A program made the translations under genes and the position numbers. This document shows positions 1-9,802 of a stretch of 64,000 nt of DNA, in pieces. The notes under the pieces are model-generated. The model did not search any database and had not been told where the DNA came from. It saw only the letters and a list, made by a program, of their open reading frames with translations. The DNA is from an uncultured Marinobacter sp. (GTDB lineage Bacteria > Pseudomonadota > Gammaproteobacteria > Pseudomonadales > Oleiphilaceae), in NCBI RefSeq assembly GCF_947259545.1, contig NZ_CAMYMK010000008.1, positions 558,001-622,000 on the forward strand. Reading direction: 5' to 3'. Each line of letters begins with the position of its first letter. Position 1 is the first letter of the stretch.

Positions 1-508
1 CCATAAAACCGACTTCTATCAGCCGCTCAATGAGAGGCAGACCTGGGTGCTGCGCGGACGCACCGAGGTGGGGTATGGTGATGGCTACGATGGCCGCGAT
101 GTTATGCCGTTCTACGAACACTTCTACGCCGGTGGTTATGGTTCGGTCCGTGGTTACGAAGCCAATTCCCTGGGGCCGCGGGCGACAAACAGCCCCAATG
201 ATCTGTCTGATCCTGACCCGTTCGGTGGTAGTGTCCTGACTGAAGGCAGCCTGGAATTGATCTTCCCGACACCGTTTGCCGGGGACAGCCGCTCCATGCG
301 CACGGCATTCTTTGTGGATGCGGGTCAGGTATTTGATCCGGATCGGGACTTTGATCCTGCCGCGGACGAGTTGCGGTTGTCGGCAGGCGTAGGGTTCCAG
401 TGGATCACCGCCGTTGGTCCCCTGGCTTTCAGTCTGGCCAAGCCGTTGAACGATAAGAGTGGTGACGATACACAGGTCTTCCAGTTCTCACTGGGACAGA
501 CCTTCTGA
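1..508 (+). CDS. bamA: Outer-membrane assembly factor BamA, C-terminal part
   Basis: Partial gene entering from the left edge, codons in phase from base 2, TGA at 506-508. The visible part is the end of a 16-strand outer-membrane barrel. It contains the RGY segment (GGYGSVRGYEANSLGPR, the L6 lock motif of BamA), the FVDAGQVF strand, and a terminal strand ending in Phe, the usual barrel recognition signal. BamA is the core of the machine that folds and inserts outer-membrane proteins. The next gene, 44 bases downstream, is the chaperone Skp, as in Escherichia coli and Pseudomonas. Only about a fifth of the protein is seen, so the POTRA domains cannot be checked. Confidence 0.95.
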   Translation, partial: HKTDFYQPLNERQTWVLRGRTEVGYGDGYDGRDVMPFYEHFYAGGYGSVRGYEANSLGPRATNSPNDLSDPDPFGGSVLTEGSLELIFPTPFAGDSRSMRTAFFVDAGQVFDPDRDFDPAADELRLSAGVGFQWITAVGPLAFSLAKPLNDKSGDDTQVFQFSLGQTF

Positions 509-552
509 TCAGCGGACGATGTAGAAAAACAAAGAAACAGAGGAGAAAACCC

Positions 553-1050
553 ATGTTCCGATTTGCAGCAATGGTCGCCATGTTGGCGGTGGTTGTGGCT
601 TTTCCTGTAGCGGCTGAAACTCGTATAGGTGTTGTCGATCTTCGCCAGGCCCTGTTTTCTTCTAACGAGGCAAAAGCTTTCAGCGAAAACCTTCAGCGGG
701 ATTTCTCCGATGATGAGGCTGAGGTTCGTCGTGCCCAGGAAGAGGCGAGGAAGCTTAAGGATCGTCTCGAGAAGGATGGCGCGATGATGAACGAATCCGA
801 GCGCAGCAAGCTGGCGACAGAATTCCAGGAAAAGGTAAAGGAATTCAATTTCCTGAAGCAGCGTCTGGACTCCACCGTAGCCAGCCGTAAACAGTCTTTC
901 GTTGAGAATGCCCGCCCTGAAGTAGATGCCGCTGTTCAGGAACTTGTTGAAGAAAATGATCTTGATGTGATTCTCCCCAGCGAGGCCGTGATCTACGTGA
1001 AGCAGGAAATGAACCTGACAGATGAGCTGTTGGATAAGCTGAACCGCTGA
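553..1050 (+). CDS. skp: Periplasmic chaperone Skp/OmpH
   Basis: 165 residues, normal for the family. A signal peptide (about residues 1-22, cleavage near AAA/AE) is followed by a short beta segment (TRIGVVDLRQALF). A long charged coiled coil (about 45-120) follows, then a beta return (LDVILPSEAVIYV). This is the jellyfish-shaped Skp/OmpH fold that binds unfolded outer-membrane proteins in the periplasm and delivers them to BamA. The start is supported by an AGAGGAG ribosome site about 8 bases upstream. It sits between bamA and lpxD, the conserved position for this gene. Confidence 0.95.
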   Translation: MFRFAAMVAMLAVVVAFPVAAETRIGVVDLRQALFSSNEAKAFSENLQRDFSDDEAEVRRAQEEARKLKDRLEKDGAMMNESERSKLATEFQEKVKEFNFLKQRLDSTVASRKQSFVENARPEVDAAVQELVEENDLDVILPSEAVIYVKQEMNLTDELLDKLNR

Positions 1051-1113
1051 TCAGGCCTGGCTTCGGCCCGGCATCAACGACAGGCCGGGCGGCCTTACCT
1101 TGTGGAGTAAGTG

Positions 1114-2139
1114 ATGACACAGAGTTGCTACCGGTTGGGGGAGATCGCTGCCGAACTTGGGGCGGAGCTCCGGGGAGATCCGGATACCATTATTCATGGC
1201 GTGGCTACGTTACAGGCCGCTACCGACGGGCAGATTACGTTCCTGGCCAATCCCTCCTACGGCCGCTATCTGAAAGAAACACAGGCATCGGCCGTTATCC
1301 TTTCACCTTCGGCAGCGGGCGATTCTCCGACCAATGTCCTGTTACTGGACAATCCCTATCTTGGGTATGCTCGCCTCAGCCACTGGTTCGATCCCGCGCC
1401 TCGTCCGCAGCCTGGCATCCATCCGTCTGCGATTGTGGATCCGTCTTCCAGGATTTCCGAAACGGCGTCCGTTGGTCCCCAGGTAGTGATCGAAGCGGAA
1501 GCTGAGATTGGCGATCATGTTGTTATCGGTGCCGGCTCCATCATAGGGGCCCGTTCTCGCATAGGCAGTCAGACGGTTTTACGCCCCCGGGTAACCCTGG
1601 CTCACGATATTGTCGTGGGACAGCGTTGCCATATTCTCAGTGGTGCGGTGATTGGCTCTGATGGCTTCGGGTTTGCGAATGAGAAGGGCGCCTGGCATCG
1701 CATTGCCCAGATCGGCAAAGTGGTTCTGGGCGACGACGTGGAGGTCGGCGCTAACACCACCATTGATCGGGGTGCCCTGGATGACACGGTGATTGGCAAT
1801 GGTGTCAAACTGGATAACCTGATCCAGATCGCCCATAACGTAACCATAGGTGATCACAGTGCCATGGCTGCCATGGTCGGGATTGCAGGCAGTACCCGAA
1901 TCGGCCGGCACTGTGTATTCGGCGGCGCATCCGGTGTTGCCGGTCACCTGGAGATTGCAGACCAGGTACACCTGACGGGCATGACCCTGGTTACGGGCGA
2001 TATCCGGGAACCGGGTGTGTACTCTTCGGGTACCAGCGCAGAAAAGAATCGCCAGTGGCGCAAAAACGCAGTTCGCTTTCGGCAGCTGGACGCTATGGCG
2101 CGAAAGCTTAAAGAACTGGAAAAGAAATCAGAAGGCTGA
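1114..2139 (+). CDS. lpxD: UDP-3-O-(3-hydroxyacyl)glucosamine N-acyltransferase LpxD
   Basis: 341 residues. The N-terminal uridine-binding domain (about 1-100) is followed by left-handed beta-helix hexapeptide repeats (about 100-290) and a helical C-terminus. The QIAHN segment carries the catalytic His of the family, and the acyl-chain pocket region [10 protein letters not shown] follows. LpxD adds the second 3-hydroxyacyl chain to UDP-glucosamine in lipid A synthesis, using acyl-ACP. A GTG lies one codon upstream at 1111, but ATG at 1114 with TGTGGAG upstream is the more likely start. It is followed by fabZ after 11 bases. Confidence 0.96.
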   Translation: MTQSCYRLGEIAAELGAELRGDPDTIIHGVATLQAATDGQITFLANPSYGRYLKETQASAVILSPSAAGDSPTNVLLLDNPYLGYARLSHWFDPAPRPQPGIHPSAIVDPSSRISETASVGPQVVIEAEAEIGDHVVIGAGSIIGARSRIGSQTVLRPRVTLAHDIVVGQRCHILSGAVIGSDGFGFANEKGAWHRIAQIGKVVLGDDVEVGANTTIDRGALDDTVIGNGVKLDNLIQIAHNVTIGDHSAMAAMVGIAGSTRIGRHCVFGGASGVAGHLEIADQVHLTGMTLVTGDIREPGVYSSGTSAEKNRQWRKNAVRFRQLDAMARKLKELEKKSEG

Positions 2140-2150
2140 GGCCGATAAAG

Positions 2151-2588
2151 ATGATGTATATTGAAGAAATTTTGGAATATTTGCCCCACAGATACCCGTT
2201 TCTGCTGGTGGATCGGGTCACCGAAATCGAGAAGGGTAAATCCATTAAGGGATATAAAAACATTTCCTTCAACGAACCATTCTTTACGGGCCATTTTCCA
2301 AACAAGCCAATCATGCCCGGAGTGCTGATAATAGAGGCGATGGCGCAGCTTTCAGGGGTTCTGGGTTTTGTGACCGTTGAACGGAAACCCTCGGATGGCG
2401 TGGTACAATATCTGGCTGGGTCCAGTAAGGTGCGTTTCAAGCGCCCCGTGGTGCCGGGAGACAGATTGTGCATGGAATCCACCTTTATCTCTGGCAAACG
2501 CGGAATCTGGAAATTTGAGTGTCGGGCACTGGTCGACGGTGAAGTCGTCTGCGTGGCCGATATATTGACCGCTGAGAGAGAAGTTTGA
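2151..2588 (+). CDS. fabZ: 3-hydroxyacyl-ACP dehydratase FabZ
   Basis: 145 residues, single hot-dog fold. The catalytic signature [20 protein letters not shown] carries the active-site His and Glu, and the N-terminal [13 protein letters not shown] stretch is diagnostic. FabZ dehydrates 3-hydroxyacyl-ACP to trans-2-enoyl-ACP in fatty acid elongation. It competes with LpxD/LpxA for the same acyl-ACP pool, which fits its place inside the lpx operon. Two ATG codons lie in tandem at 2151 and 2154, so the start is uncertain by one codon. The TGA overlaps the ATG of lpxA by one base. Confidence 0.97.
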   Translation: MMYIEEILEYLPHRYPFLLVDRVTEIEKGKSIKGYKNISFNEPFFTGHFPNKPIMPGVLIIEAMAQLSGVLGFVTVERKPSDGVVQYLAGSSKVRFKRPVVPGDRLCMESTFISGKRGIWKFECRALVDGEVVCVADILTAEREV

Positions 2589-3379
2589 TGGCGACAAATG
2601 ACTGGTCGGGTGTCCATCCTCAAGCGATTGTAGACCCATCAGCCAGACTGGCGGACAACGTGACCGTTGGTCCGTGGAGCTACATCGGCCCCGATGTGGA
2701 AATAGGAGAGGGAACCGAAATCCTCTCCCATGTGGTGGTAAAAGGGCCAACGGTTATTGGCCGCAACAACCGCATATTCCAGTTCTCCAGTATTGGAGAA
2801 GAGTGTCAGGACAAGAAATACGCCGGCGAGCCGACCACACTGGTGATCGGTGATGACAACGTGATCCGTGAAAACTGTACGATTCATCGTGGCACTGTCC
2901 AGGATCGTGGTGAGACACGGATCGGCAGCGGCAACCTTTTAATGGCCTATGTTCATGTGGCTCATGACTGCACGGTTGGCGACAACACGATTCTCGCCAA
3001 CTGCGCGACCCTGGCCGGACACGTCACCGTTGGTGACTGGGCGATCCTTGGTGGTGGCACCATGGTTCACCAGTTCTGTCACATTGGCCCTCACAGCATG
3101 GCGGCCGGTGGCAGTATTGTCCTCAAGGATATCCCGGCGTATGTCATGGCCAGCGGCCAGTCCGCTGCGCCTCACGGCATGAACGTGGAAGGCCTTCGCC
3201 GCCGAGGGTTCAGCAAGGAAGTGCTGCTGACCTTGCGCCGGGCGTATAAGGTTATCTACCGCCAGGGCCTGACCACCGAACAGGCTGTGGAAGAGCTGGA
3301 AAAGTCCTACCCCGATGTGGACGAGCTGCGTCCGCTCCTTGACTCTCTTCGTGGTGCACACCGCGGCATCATTCGATAG
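2588..3379 (+). CDS. lpxA: UDP-N-acetylglucosamine O-acyltransferase LpxA
   Basis: About 263 residues. Hexapeptide-repeat beta helix over roughly residues 5-190 and a C-terminal helical domain. The catalytic His lies in the family segment AYVHVAHDC, and the GGGTMVHQF turn is conserved. LpxA performs the first committed step of lipid A synthesis, moving a 3-hydroxyacyl chain from ACP to the 3-OH of UDP-GlcNAc. ATG at 2588 shares one base with the fabZ stop (TGATG), so translation is probably coupled. A TTG one codon earlier (2585) is possible but less likely. Confidence 0.97.
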   Translation: MATNDWSGVHPQAIVDPSARLADNVTVGPWSYIGPDVEIGEGTEILSHVVVKGPTVIGRNNRIFQFSSIGEECQDKKYAGEPTTLVIGDDNVIRENCTIHRGTVQDRGETRIGSGNLLMAYVHVAHDCTVGDNTILANCATLAGHVTVGDWAILGGGTMVHQFCHIGPHSMAAGGSIVLKDIPAYVMASGQSAAPHGMNVEGLRRRGFSKEVLLTLRRAYKVIYRQGLTTEQAVEELEKSYPDVDELRPLLDSLRGAHRGIIR

Positions 3380-3396
3380 TCGGCCCTGGAGCGGTG

Positions 3397-4575
3397 ATGG
3401 ACCATCCCACCCCCAGGGTTATTAGCGACCGCCGCATCACATTTGGCATTGTGGCGGGCGAGGCATCGGGAGACATACTCGGTGCCGGCCTGATCCATGC
3501 GCTGCGTGCCAGATACCCTCGCGCCCGTTTTGTCGGTATCGGCGGGGAAGAGATGGAAGCGGCCGGTTTCCATTCCCTGGTTCCGATGGAGCGGTTGTCG
3601 GTGATGGGGCTGGTGGAAGTGCTTGGCCGCATTCGCGAACTGTTCAGCATTCGCGCCCGCCTGATGGACTATTTCCTGACCACGCCACCGGATGTGGTCA
3701 TCGGTATCGATTCCCCGGATTTCACCCTCGGTGTTGAACGCCGCTGCCGCGATGCCGGCATTCCAACGGTCCACTACGTCAGCCCCTCGGTCTGGGCGTG
3801 GCGCCAGAAGCGAATCTTCAAGATCGCAAAATCCGTGAACCTGATGTTGACCCTGTTCCCCTTCGAGGCCCGTTTCTACGAAGAGCACGATGTACCGGTG
3901 GCGTTTGTCGGGCACCCGTTGGCGAATCGCATACCGATGGAACCGGACACCGCAGGTGCCCGGCAGGCCCTCGGGCTGGATGAGAACAAGCCGGTGCTGG
4001 CGATATTGCCGGGCAGTCGCAGTGGCGAAGTGGAACGCCTCGGTAGCCTGTTTCTGGCTGCGGCGCGCTGGATACAGGAGTCCCGTCCGGATCTGCAGCT
4101 GGTGATTCCCTGTGTGAACCGTGACCGTGAAAAGCAGGTGCGCGGGCTGGTGGAGTCCCTGGAAGTGGCATTGCCGGTCACCATCGTAAGAGGGCGCTCC
4201 CGTGAGGTGATGGCGGCCTCCGACGTGGTGCTGTTGGCATCGGGAACAGCCACGCTTGAAGCCATGCTGCTGAAAAAGCCGATGGTGGTCGGCTATCGGC
4301 TGAGCAATGTCAGTTACAAGCTGCTATCGCGCCTCGTCAAGGTGCCCCATGTCGCACTTCCCAATCTGTTGGCCCGTAAGCCACTGGTGCCGGAATTGCT
4401 TCAGGACGACGCCACCCCCGAGGCTCTGGGCGCCGCCGTGCTCGAGCGCCTGGAGAACGAGGACGAGCGAACCCGTCTGACCGAGGCGTTCACCGAGTTG
4501 CACCTGCAACTCCGCCAGAATGCGGATGAGCGAGCGGCGGACGCTATCTCTGAACTGCTGGAGCGATCGTCTTGA
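3397..4575 (+). CDS. lpxB: Lipid-A-disaccharide synthase LpxB
   Basis: About 392 residues, a GT-B glycosyltransferase (family 19). The N-terminal signature [18 protein letters not shown] and the middle [11 protein letters not shown] segment are typical. Later come [12 protein letters not shown] and the nucleotide-binding [20 protein letters not shown]. It joins UDP-2,3-diacylglucosamine and lipid X into the lipid A disaccharide at the inner face of the membrane. A GTG at 3394 precedes the ATG at 3397; the ATG is preferred. The stop overlaps the TTG start of rnhB by four bases. Confidence 0.97.
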   Translation: MDHPTPRVISDRRITFGIVAGEASGDILGAGLIHALRARYPRARFVGIGGEEMEAAGFHSLVPMERLSVMGLVEVLGRIRELFSIRARLMDYFLTTPPDVVIGIDSPDFTLGVERRCRDAGIPTVHYVSPSVWAWRQKRIFKIAKSVNLMLTLFPFEARFYEEHDVPVAFVGHPLANRIPMEPDTAGARQALGLDENKPVLAILPGSRSGEVERLGSLFLAAARWIQESRPDLQLVIPCVNRDREKQVRGLVESLEVALPVTIVRGRSREVMAASDVVLLASGTATLEAMLLKKPMVVGYRLSNVSYKLLSRLVKVPHVALPNLLARKPLVPELLQDDATPEALGAAVLERLENEDERTRLTEAFTELHLQLRQNADERAADAISELLERSS

Positions 4576-5249
4576 GCAAGTCGCCATTACCTCCGTTCCA
4601 CTGCCATTACTCCGGTTCGCGCCTGGCGGGTGTCGACGAAGTCGGCCGGGGCCCATTAATCGGAGCGGTTGTAACCGCGGCAGTGATACTGGATCCCGAA
4701 CGCCCGATAGCGGGGCTCGCTGACTCCAAAAAGCTGACAGAAAAGCGCAGGGAAGCTCTGTACGAAGAAATCTTGGAGAAGGCCGCCGCCTGGAGTCTCG
4801 GGCGTGCCGAGGCGGATGAGATTGATCGCGTGAACATCTACCAGGCAACCATGGTGGCGATGGAAAGGGCGGTCTCCGGCCTGTCTGTGGAGCCAGAATA
4901 TGTGCTCGTCGACGGAAACCGTTGCCCGAAATGGCGCTGGCCTTCGGAGCCGGTCGTTAAAGGCGATTCGCGCGTCGAAGCCATCAGCGCGGCATCCATC
5001 ATTGCAAAAGTGGTTCGTGACCGTGAAATGGCCGAACTGGATAAGCAGTTCCCCGGTTACGAGCTTGCCAGGCACAAAGGCTATCCCACGCCAGTTCACC
5101 TGGAGGCATTGAATCGCCTGGGGGCCACCGTTCACCACAGACGTTCGTTCCGTCCCGTGCAGGAGGCAATCGATAAGGTGGGCATGTATGAGCAGGCACC
5201 GCAGGAGAGTCTGACGTATCCGAGTGACCTGTTTGAAAATATCGATTGA
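4572..5249 (+). CDS. rnhB: Ribonuclease HII
   Basis: 225 residues. The active-site segment [20 protein letters not shown] carries the first Asp-Glu pair. The later Asp residues sit in YVLVDGNR and in the [20 protein letters not shown] stretch, the RNase HII signature. The enzyme removes misincorporated ribonucleotides and RNA primers from DNA duplexes. The start is TTG at 4572, overlapping the lpxB stop (TTGA), so it is probably translationally coupled. A stretch of about 20 residues beyond the usual C-terminus is not conserved. The tRNA promoter overlaps its stop codon. Confidence 0.95.
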   Translation: MSKSPLPPFHCHYSGSRLAGVDEVGRGPLIGAVVTAAVILDPERPIAGLADSKKLTEKRREALYEEILEKAAAWSLGRAEADEIDRVNIYQATMVAMERAVSGLSVEPEYVLVDGNRCPKWRWPSEPVVKGDSRVEAISAASIIAKVVRDREMAELDKQFPGYELARHKGYPTPVHLEALNRLGATVHHRRSFRPVQEAIDKVGMYEQAPQESLTYPSDLFENID

Positions 5250-5274
5250 CAGGCATAGGGCGAATCCTTAAGAT
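5246..5274 (+). promoter_or_regulatory. Sigma-70 promoter of the initiator tRNA
   Basis: TTGACA at 5246-5251 and TAAGAT at 5269-5274 are separated by exactly 17 bases and followed by a GC-rich discriminator (ACGCGC), as at stable-RNA promoters. It overlaps the rnhB stop codon and lies about 40 bases upstream of the tRNA. Confidence 0.75.
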
Positions 5275-5319
5275 ACGCGCACGTTGATTCGGGGGTTCCC
5301 CGATAAACAACCAGTTTGA

Positions 5320-5396
<77 letters not shown>

Positions 5397-5404
5397 CATA
5401 AAAG

Positions 5405-5439
5405 AAAGGCAGATCAGTACTTACTGGTCTGCCTTTTTT
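5405..5439 (+). terminator. Intrinsic terminator of the tRNA unit
   Basis: GGCAGATCAGT pairs with ACTGGTCTGCC (one G-U) around a short loop and is followed by a run of six T. It lies 8 bases after the tRNA CCA. The following stretch to 5666 holds no convincing gene. Confidence 0.9.
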
Positions 5440-5666
5440 GCGTTTGGGGTGGCAGAAATTCTTCTCGACACAGCACCACAGGTGGCTTCGAGGTCTGTTG
5501 CTGGATCACGGAGGTTATTCGTGTGGCCTTCAGCCTGGGCAGATGCATTCCTAAATATGTCCTAAAATGTTTATTGGTGGTCCCAAGATGTGATGGGCAG
5601 CTTGCCTGCCGGTCCAGTATTGTGGGCAGACTAACTAAAACGATCTGACTCCAATCCGGGTCTTTC

Positions 5667-6761
5667 ATGATTGGGAAGAGCGGTCACGGTATGCAATCAG
5701 ACTCCCAGAGCGGTGGCGTAAACGACGACGGGGCTTTCGTCCTGTCCGGCCTTCTGCAGCATCTTCTGACCCTGGCCGAGCAGTTCGGATTAACGTACAG
5801 CAGCATATTAAATGAGACCGGGCTGCGCCCTGAGTACCTGATTGATCCAAACCAGATGGTGCCAATGCGGTACCTTGAATCCGTACTTAATGCGGGTGTG
5901 AAGCATACCGGTGATGATCTCCTTGGGCTTCACCTATCTGAGTTCTCTCAGCCCGAAAGTTTTGGCGTGGCGGGCTATATAGTGAGGGCCTGTGGAACGC
6001 TTCGCGAAGTGATTGAGATGTGCATGCGGTATGAGCATCTGGTGAGCAACGTTGGAAGCACCTCGTTTGAATTCAATCCCGGACAAGTTGCCTGGACCTG
6101 GAATTTAGCCACGACCAATCCAGAGTTTCGGTCGCAAGCGGTTGACTACATGCTTGGTAGTCTCGCCACAGTGAGAGTACACCTGCCAAACATAAGGCAT
6201 TGGGATTTTGATTGCGTGCTCCTCCAGCATGGGGCACCAAAAACTGCTCACCAACTCAGAGAATATGAGCGGGTATTTCGTTGTCCGGTGCATTTTAACC
6301 AGCCGATGAACGCGCTGGTCTTTCCGATCGCCCACCTGGATGCACCGCTGCTGCACTCCAACAGTGCAATGCGAGATGTTCTCGAGAATCATGCCCGCTT
6401 CCTGGAAAGCAAACAAACAGAGCCCGATTTTTTAGGGAATGCCCGCTCAATTCTGAAAACGATGGTTATGCGAGGAAAGCCCTCCAGATCCGAGTTGGCA
6501 AATGCCTTGGGTATGAGCAGCCGTCACCTTTTACGTCGATTGAACGTTGAGGGCACCAGTTATCGGGCGTTGTTGGACGAATTACGTGAGGAGATGGCAA
6601 GGAAGCTTCTTCTGGAAAGCAATGAGAGTATCGAAGCTATTGCGCATCGTCTGCAGTACACCGAAAGCCAGTCTTTTATAAGGTGGTTCAAGGCCTGTCA
6701 TGGGATGACTCCTTCCCAGTTCAGACAGCAAGCAGCCAATCGAGACAATAAAGAGAGGTAA
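5667..6761 (+). CDS. AraC-family transcriptional regulator (OruR/ArgR type)
   Basis: 364 residues. The N-terminal half (about 20-215) resembles the arabinose-binding-like domain of AraC regulators of the OruR/MmsR type (YIVRACGTLREVIEMCMRYEHLVSN). The C-terminus (about 265-350) carries two helix-turn-helix units: SRSELANALGMSSRHLLRRL, then ESIEAIAHRLQYTESQSFIR with the WFKACHGMTPSQFR ending. It probably controls the SDR gene that overlaps its stop codon. ATG at 5691 is an alternative start, since the first eight residues are not conserved in style. The effector is unknown. Confidence 0.88.
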   Translation: MIGKSGHGMQSDSQSGGVNDDGAFVLSGLLQHLLTLAEQFGLTYSSILNETGLRPEYLIDPNQMVPMRYLESVLNAGVKHTGDDLLGLHLSEFSQPESFGVAGYIVRACGTLREVIEMCMRYEHLVSNVGSTSFEFNPGQVAWTWNLATTNPEFRSQAVDYMLGSLATVRVHLPNIRHWDFDCVLLQHGAPKTAHQLREYERVFRCPVHFNQPMNALVFPIAHLDAPLLHSNSAMRDVLENHARFLESKQTEPDFLGNARSILKTMVMRGKPSRSELANALGMSSRHLLRRLNVEGTSYRALLDELREEMARKLLLESNESIEAIAHRLQYTESQSFIRWFKACHGMTPSQFRQQAANRDNKER

Positions 6762-7582
6762 TGAAAGGTATGGACTGGAATCAGAGGCAGGTATTGGTAA
6801 CCGGCGGTGGCAGTGGCATTGGCCGGGAAATGGTCATCATGTTTCACGCGATGGGGGCAAAAGTTGCAACCGCGACCCTGGACCCGGATGAACTTGAGTC
6901 ATTGCAAGCAGAATTGGGTAATGGCCCCGGTGAATTCATTCCCATCCAGATGGACCTTACGACAGACGACGCTGTTGAAACGTTGATGCAGCAACTTGAT
7001 GACCAGGGATTCAGCGTAGAAGTGCTCGTGAACAATGCCGGGACTGGCTTGCTGGGCAACCACACGGAACTCGACACAAAGAGCGTGCGCAAAGCCCTGA
7101 CTCTCAACATTCAGGTTGTCACCGAGTTGGTGGCAGTGGTTGCCAGGCGGATGATAGAGGAAGGAGTGCAGGGGCACATTCTCAATGTCGCCTCCATTGG
7201 TGGTTATGTGCCCGTCCCGAAACTGGCCGCCTACGCCGGTAGTAAACACTATGTGATTGCCTTTACTCACGCCTTGGCCGATGAACTGGCTCCTCATGGG
7301 ATCTATGTAGGAATGCTATGCCCCGGAATAACCCGCACCAAGATATACGACGCCATGGGGCTATCGTCAGAACAGCATAGCCGTGGATCCATCAGCTCTC
7401 TTGCTGACCTGGTTGCGATGGATGCAGCACAAGTTGCCGAGTGCGGAATTCGGGCAATTGAGAGAAAGCAGCGGGTGGCGCTGCCCGGATTGAATAAGCT
7501 GGTTCCGGTTTCCTCCCTGTTCCCCCAGCAGTTTGTCTCGCGGATTCTTCAAGGGGTTGTTGGTAACCGATCCGCCCGTTAA
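6761..7582 (+). CDS. Short-chain dehydrogenase/reductase
   Basis: 273 residues. The Rossmann dinucleotide motif TGGGSGIG lies at about residues 14-21 and NNAG at about 90. The catalytic Ser sits in NVASIGGYVP, with the YxxxK pair in YAGSK, so an intact NAD(P)-dependent oxidoreductase is expected. The start at 6761 overlaps the AraC-gene stop (TAATG) and has AGAGAGG upstream, so the two genes form one unit. The C-terminal hydrophobic stretch (LVPVSSLFPQQFVSRILQGVVG) resembles that of SDRs acting on lipid-like substrates. The substrate cannot be read from the sequence. Confidence 0.87.
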   Translation: MKGMDWNQRQVLVTGGGSGIGREMVIMFHAMGAKVATATLDPDELESLQAELGNGPGEFIPIQMDLTTDDAVETLMQQLDDQGFSVEVLVNNAGTGLLGNHTELDTKSVRKALTLNIQVVTELVAVVARRMIEEGVQGHILNVASIGGYVPVPKLAAYAGSKHYVIAFTHALADELAPHGIYVGMLCPGITRTKIYDAMGLSSEQHSRGSISSLADLVAMDAAQVAECGIRAIERKQRVALPGLNKLVPVSSLFPQQFVSRILQGVVGNRSAR

Positions 7583-8001
7583 TTACCCTTATTTTGAAAG
7601 CCATGCTACTCCGACTTTTGACGTGGGAACCGGCCTGGACGGAATTTCCCAAAAGTCCGAGTGCTGTTAAACAACCGCTATGTTCTTCAGGGTTTTTGGG
7701 ACTTCCACAACGACAAGCACATTTGAGAGGAATGGGGAGGCCAGTCGAGAGGGCGAGGGTTGCTGCGCAGACGGCTTTTGGCAAGTAGGATACCCCGCCG
7801 GTATTGGGCATTGCTTTGAACGGAATCTATACCCTTTGCAAACAGCTGATGCATAGAGGGGCTACCTGGACAGTTCCGTCAACCGGGACCAGCTGCGGGA
7901 TTGTGTCGCGCTCATGGAGAAGCTTGTGCCGGCTATTGTGCGAATTCCTCTAACGAATCATGATTCGGAAATCGAAAAATCAACAAGAATCAGGATACCT
8001 C
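7583..8001 (+). other. Intergenic stretch without a supported gene
   Basis: 419 bases between the SDR and the flavin oxidoreductase. Short open frames exist on both strands, but none has a ribosome site or a recognisable product. No terminator hairpin with a T-run was seen. It presumably holds the promoter of the downstream gene. Confidence 0.5.
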
Positions 8002-9333
8002 ATGCTCCAATCCCCTCTGGACCAGCCCCTGAAACTCCCCTGCGGCGCTGTCTTACCCAACCGAATCGCCAAGGCCGCTATGACCGAAGGGCTGTCCGAT
8101 GCTCACTTGCACGCCACCCTCCGGCATGAAACGCTCTATCGGCGCTGGTCTGATGGCGGTGCAGGGTTGCTGATCACCGGCAACGTGATGATTGACCGCA
8201 GGGTGCTGGAACGACCGGGTAATGTGGCCATTGATCCTGCACCGTCGGAGGGCGAGCCTGAGGGTATGGCGCAACTGCGGGCCTGGGCCAAAGCCGGTAC
8301 CCGCAATGGCAACCATTTGTGGATGCAGATTTCCCATGCCGGCCGCCAGTCGCCGCGCTATGTCACTTCGCGGCCGATGGGGCCCTCGGCGGTTCAGCTG
8401 TCACTCATGGGCAACTATGCCCGCCCGCGGGCGCTGACGGAGCTGGAGATCCTGGACTTCATCCAGCGCTTTGCCAATGTTGCCCGGATTGCCAGGGATG
8501 CCGGCTTCACCGGTGTTCAGGTTCATGGGGCCCATGGTTATCTGTTGTCTTCCTTTCTGTCTCCGGTGACGAATCAGCGGACGGATCGCTGGGGCGGGGC
8601 TCTGGAGAATCGTGCCCGTTTCCTGCTGGAAGTAGTTCGTGCGACCCGCGCGGCCGTGGGGCCGGAGTTTCCGGTGGCGGTCAAACTCAATTCCGACGAT
8701 TTCCGCAAGGGCGGGTTCACCCTGGACGAGAGTGTGAAGGTGGTCCGCTGGCTCAATGAAGAGGGGATTGATCTGCTGGAGGTTTCTGGCGGCACCTACG
8801 AACAGCCGCGGCTGCTTGGTTACACCGGTGATGCGGACACCGCGAGCGAGGGGCCGGCCATGCGGGAAAGCACCCGCAAGCGGGAGGCCTATTTTCTGGA
8901 TTATGCCCAGAAGATTCGTGAAGTCTGCGATTGCCCGCTGATGGTCACCGGCGGATTTCGCACGCGGGCTTTTATGGAAGAGGTAGTCGCCAACGGTGAG
9001 ACCGATGTGATCGGCCTGGGCCGCCCGCTCTGCACGGACCCGGACACGCCCAGGGATCTGCTCGAGGGGCGCATCGACAAGACCGTCTGCCATGAGGATC
9101 ACATCAAGCTCGCCCAGAGTGGGTTTTTCTCACCGGCCAGCCCGCTGATGCCGCTGAAAGTGATCAACGTGCTGGGTGGCCAAGCCTGGTACTACCAACA
9201 GATTTTCCGGCTGGCAGACAACGAACAGGCCGATCCGGATCTCGGTCTCCTGAAAGCCGTCGGCGCCTACATGAAGGATGAACTCAGCCGGGCCCGGCGG
9301 GTGAAAAAGTCCCACCGACAACGCAGGGGCTGA
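8002..9333 (+). CDS. NADH:flavin oxidoreductase, Old Yellow Enzyme family
   Basis: About 443 residues, an FMN TIM barrel. Visible signatures are PNRIAKAAMTEGLSD at the N-terminus, QISHAGRQ, and GVQVHGAHGYLLSSFLSPVTNQR followed by DRWGGALENRARFLLEV. VIGLGRPLCTDPD forms the phosphate-binding end. The HGAHGYL segment supplies substrate-anion-hole and FMN contacts. Such enzymes reduce activated alkenes with NAD(P)H. An ATG 14 codons upstream (7960) is in frame, but AGGA sits 7 bases before the ATG at 8002, so this start is preferred. The tail after the barrel (about 340-443) is longer than in minimal members. It stands alone. Confidence 0.88.
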   Translation: MLQSPLDQPLKLPCGAVLPNRIAKAAMTEGLSDAHLHATLRHETLYRRWSDGGAGLLITGNVMIDRRVLERPGNVAIDPAPSEGEPEGMAQLRAWAKAGTRNGNHLWMQISHAGRQSPRYVTSRPMGPSAVQLSLMGNYARPRALTELEILDFIQRFANVARIARDAGFTGVQVHGAHGYLLSSFLSPVTNQRTDRWGGALENRARFLLEVVRATRAAVGPEFPVAVKLNSDDFRKGGFTLDESVKVVRWLNEEGIDLLEVSGGTYEQPRLLGYTGDADTASEGPAMRESTRKREAYFLDYAQKIREVCDCPLMVTGGFRTRAFMEEVVANGETDVIGLGRPLCTDPDTPRDLLEGRIDKTVCHEDHIKLAQSGFFSPASPLMPLKVINVLGGQAWYYQQIFRLADNEQADPDLGLLKAVGAYMKDELSRARRVKKSHRQRRG

Positions 9334-9406
9334 ATTCTGGTCTAAGATTTTGACGAGCATAGCTCAACACATCAGGAAACTTTGGATCCATAGGCGGAAG
9401 CTTGCA

Positions 9407-9802
9407 ATGAAAAAGAACTGCCCATTTTGCGTCGTCAATGAAGGATCAGAACATGGTTCAATGCCGTCCAATGGGTTGGCTCATATTCGCCTGGATGGCT
9501 TTCCGGTTTCTCAGGGCCATTTGTTGATCGTCCCCAATCGGCATGCCGCGGACTGGTTTGACCTTACCTCGGCTGAACAACAAGCCATTATGGAGTTGGT
9601 CGAGCAAGGCAAGCAGTGGATTGAAGAGCGTTACCAGCCTGATGGCTACAATATTGGTATGAACTGTGGAGCGGCGGCAGGGCAGACGGTCTTGCACATG
9701 CATTGTCATTTGATACCGAGGTATGCAGGCGATCAGCAAGATCCTCGTGGTGGCGTGCGATGGGTCATCCCGGAGAAAGCGGATTACTGGAGTGGCCGGT
9801 GA
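9407..9802 (+). CDS. HIT-family (histidine triad) protein, defence-associated type
   Basis: 131 residues. A CPFC pair at residues 5-8 suggests metal binding. The histidine triad lies at residues 97-101 in VLHMHCHLIPRY, so a nucleotide hydrolase or transferase acting on phosphate-linked adducts is expected. The tail GDQQDPRGGVRWVIPEKADY is, as I recall, typical of HIT proteins found beside helicases and nucleases in defence islands. The ATG at 9407 starts the conserved part. The stop overlaps the GTG of the next gene by four bases (GTGA), so the two are translationally coupled. That coupling is the best clue that it belongs to the nuclease/SMC locus. Confidence 0.88.
   Translation: MKKNCPFCVVNEGSEHGSMPSNGLAHIRLDGFPVSQGHLLIVPNRHAADWFDLTSAEQQAIMELVEQGKQWIEERYQPDGYNIGMNCGAAAGQTVLHMHCHLIPRYAGDQQDPRGGVRWVIPEKADYWSGR

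Noticed and set aside
1051..1110. Hairpin-like GC-rich stretch between skp and lpxD
   Set aside because: The inverted bases GGCCTG and CAGGCC can pair, but there is no T-run and the operon continues, so it was not called a terminator.
5397..5666. Integration site at the 3' end of the initiator tRNA
   Set aside because: No integrase gene and no repeat of the tRNA 3' end was seen elsewhere in the window.
7392..7811. Minus-strand frame over the end of the SDR gene and the following spacer
   Set aside because: No ribosome site, no known motif, and most of it is a shadow of the SDR gene.
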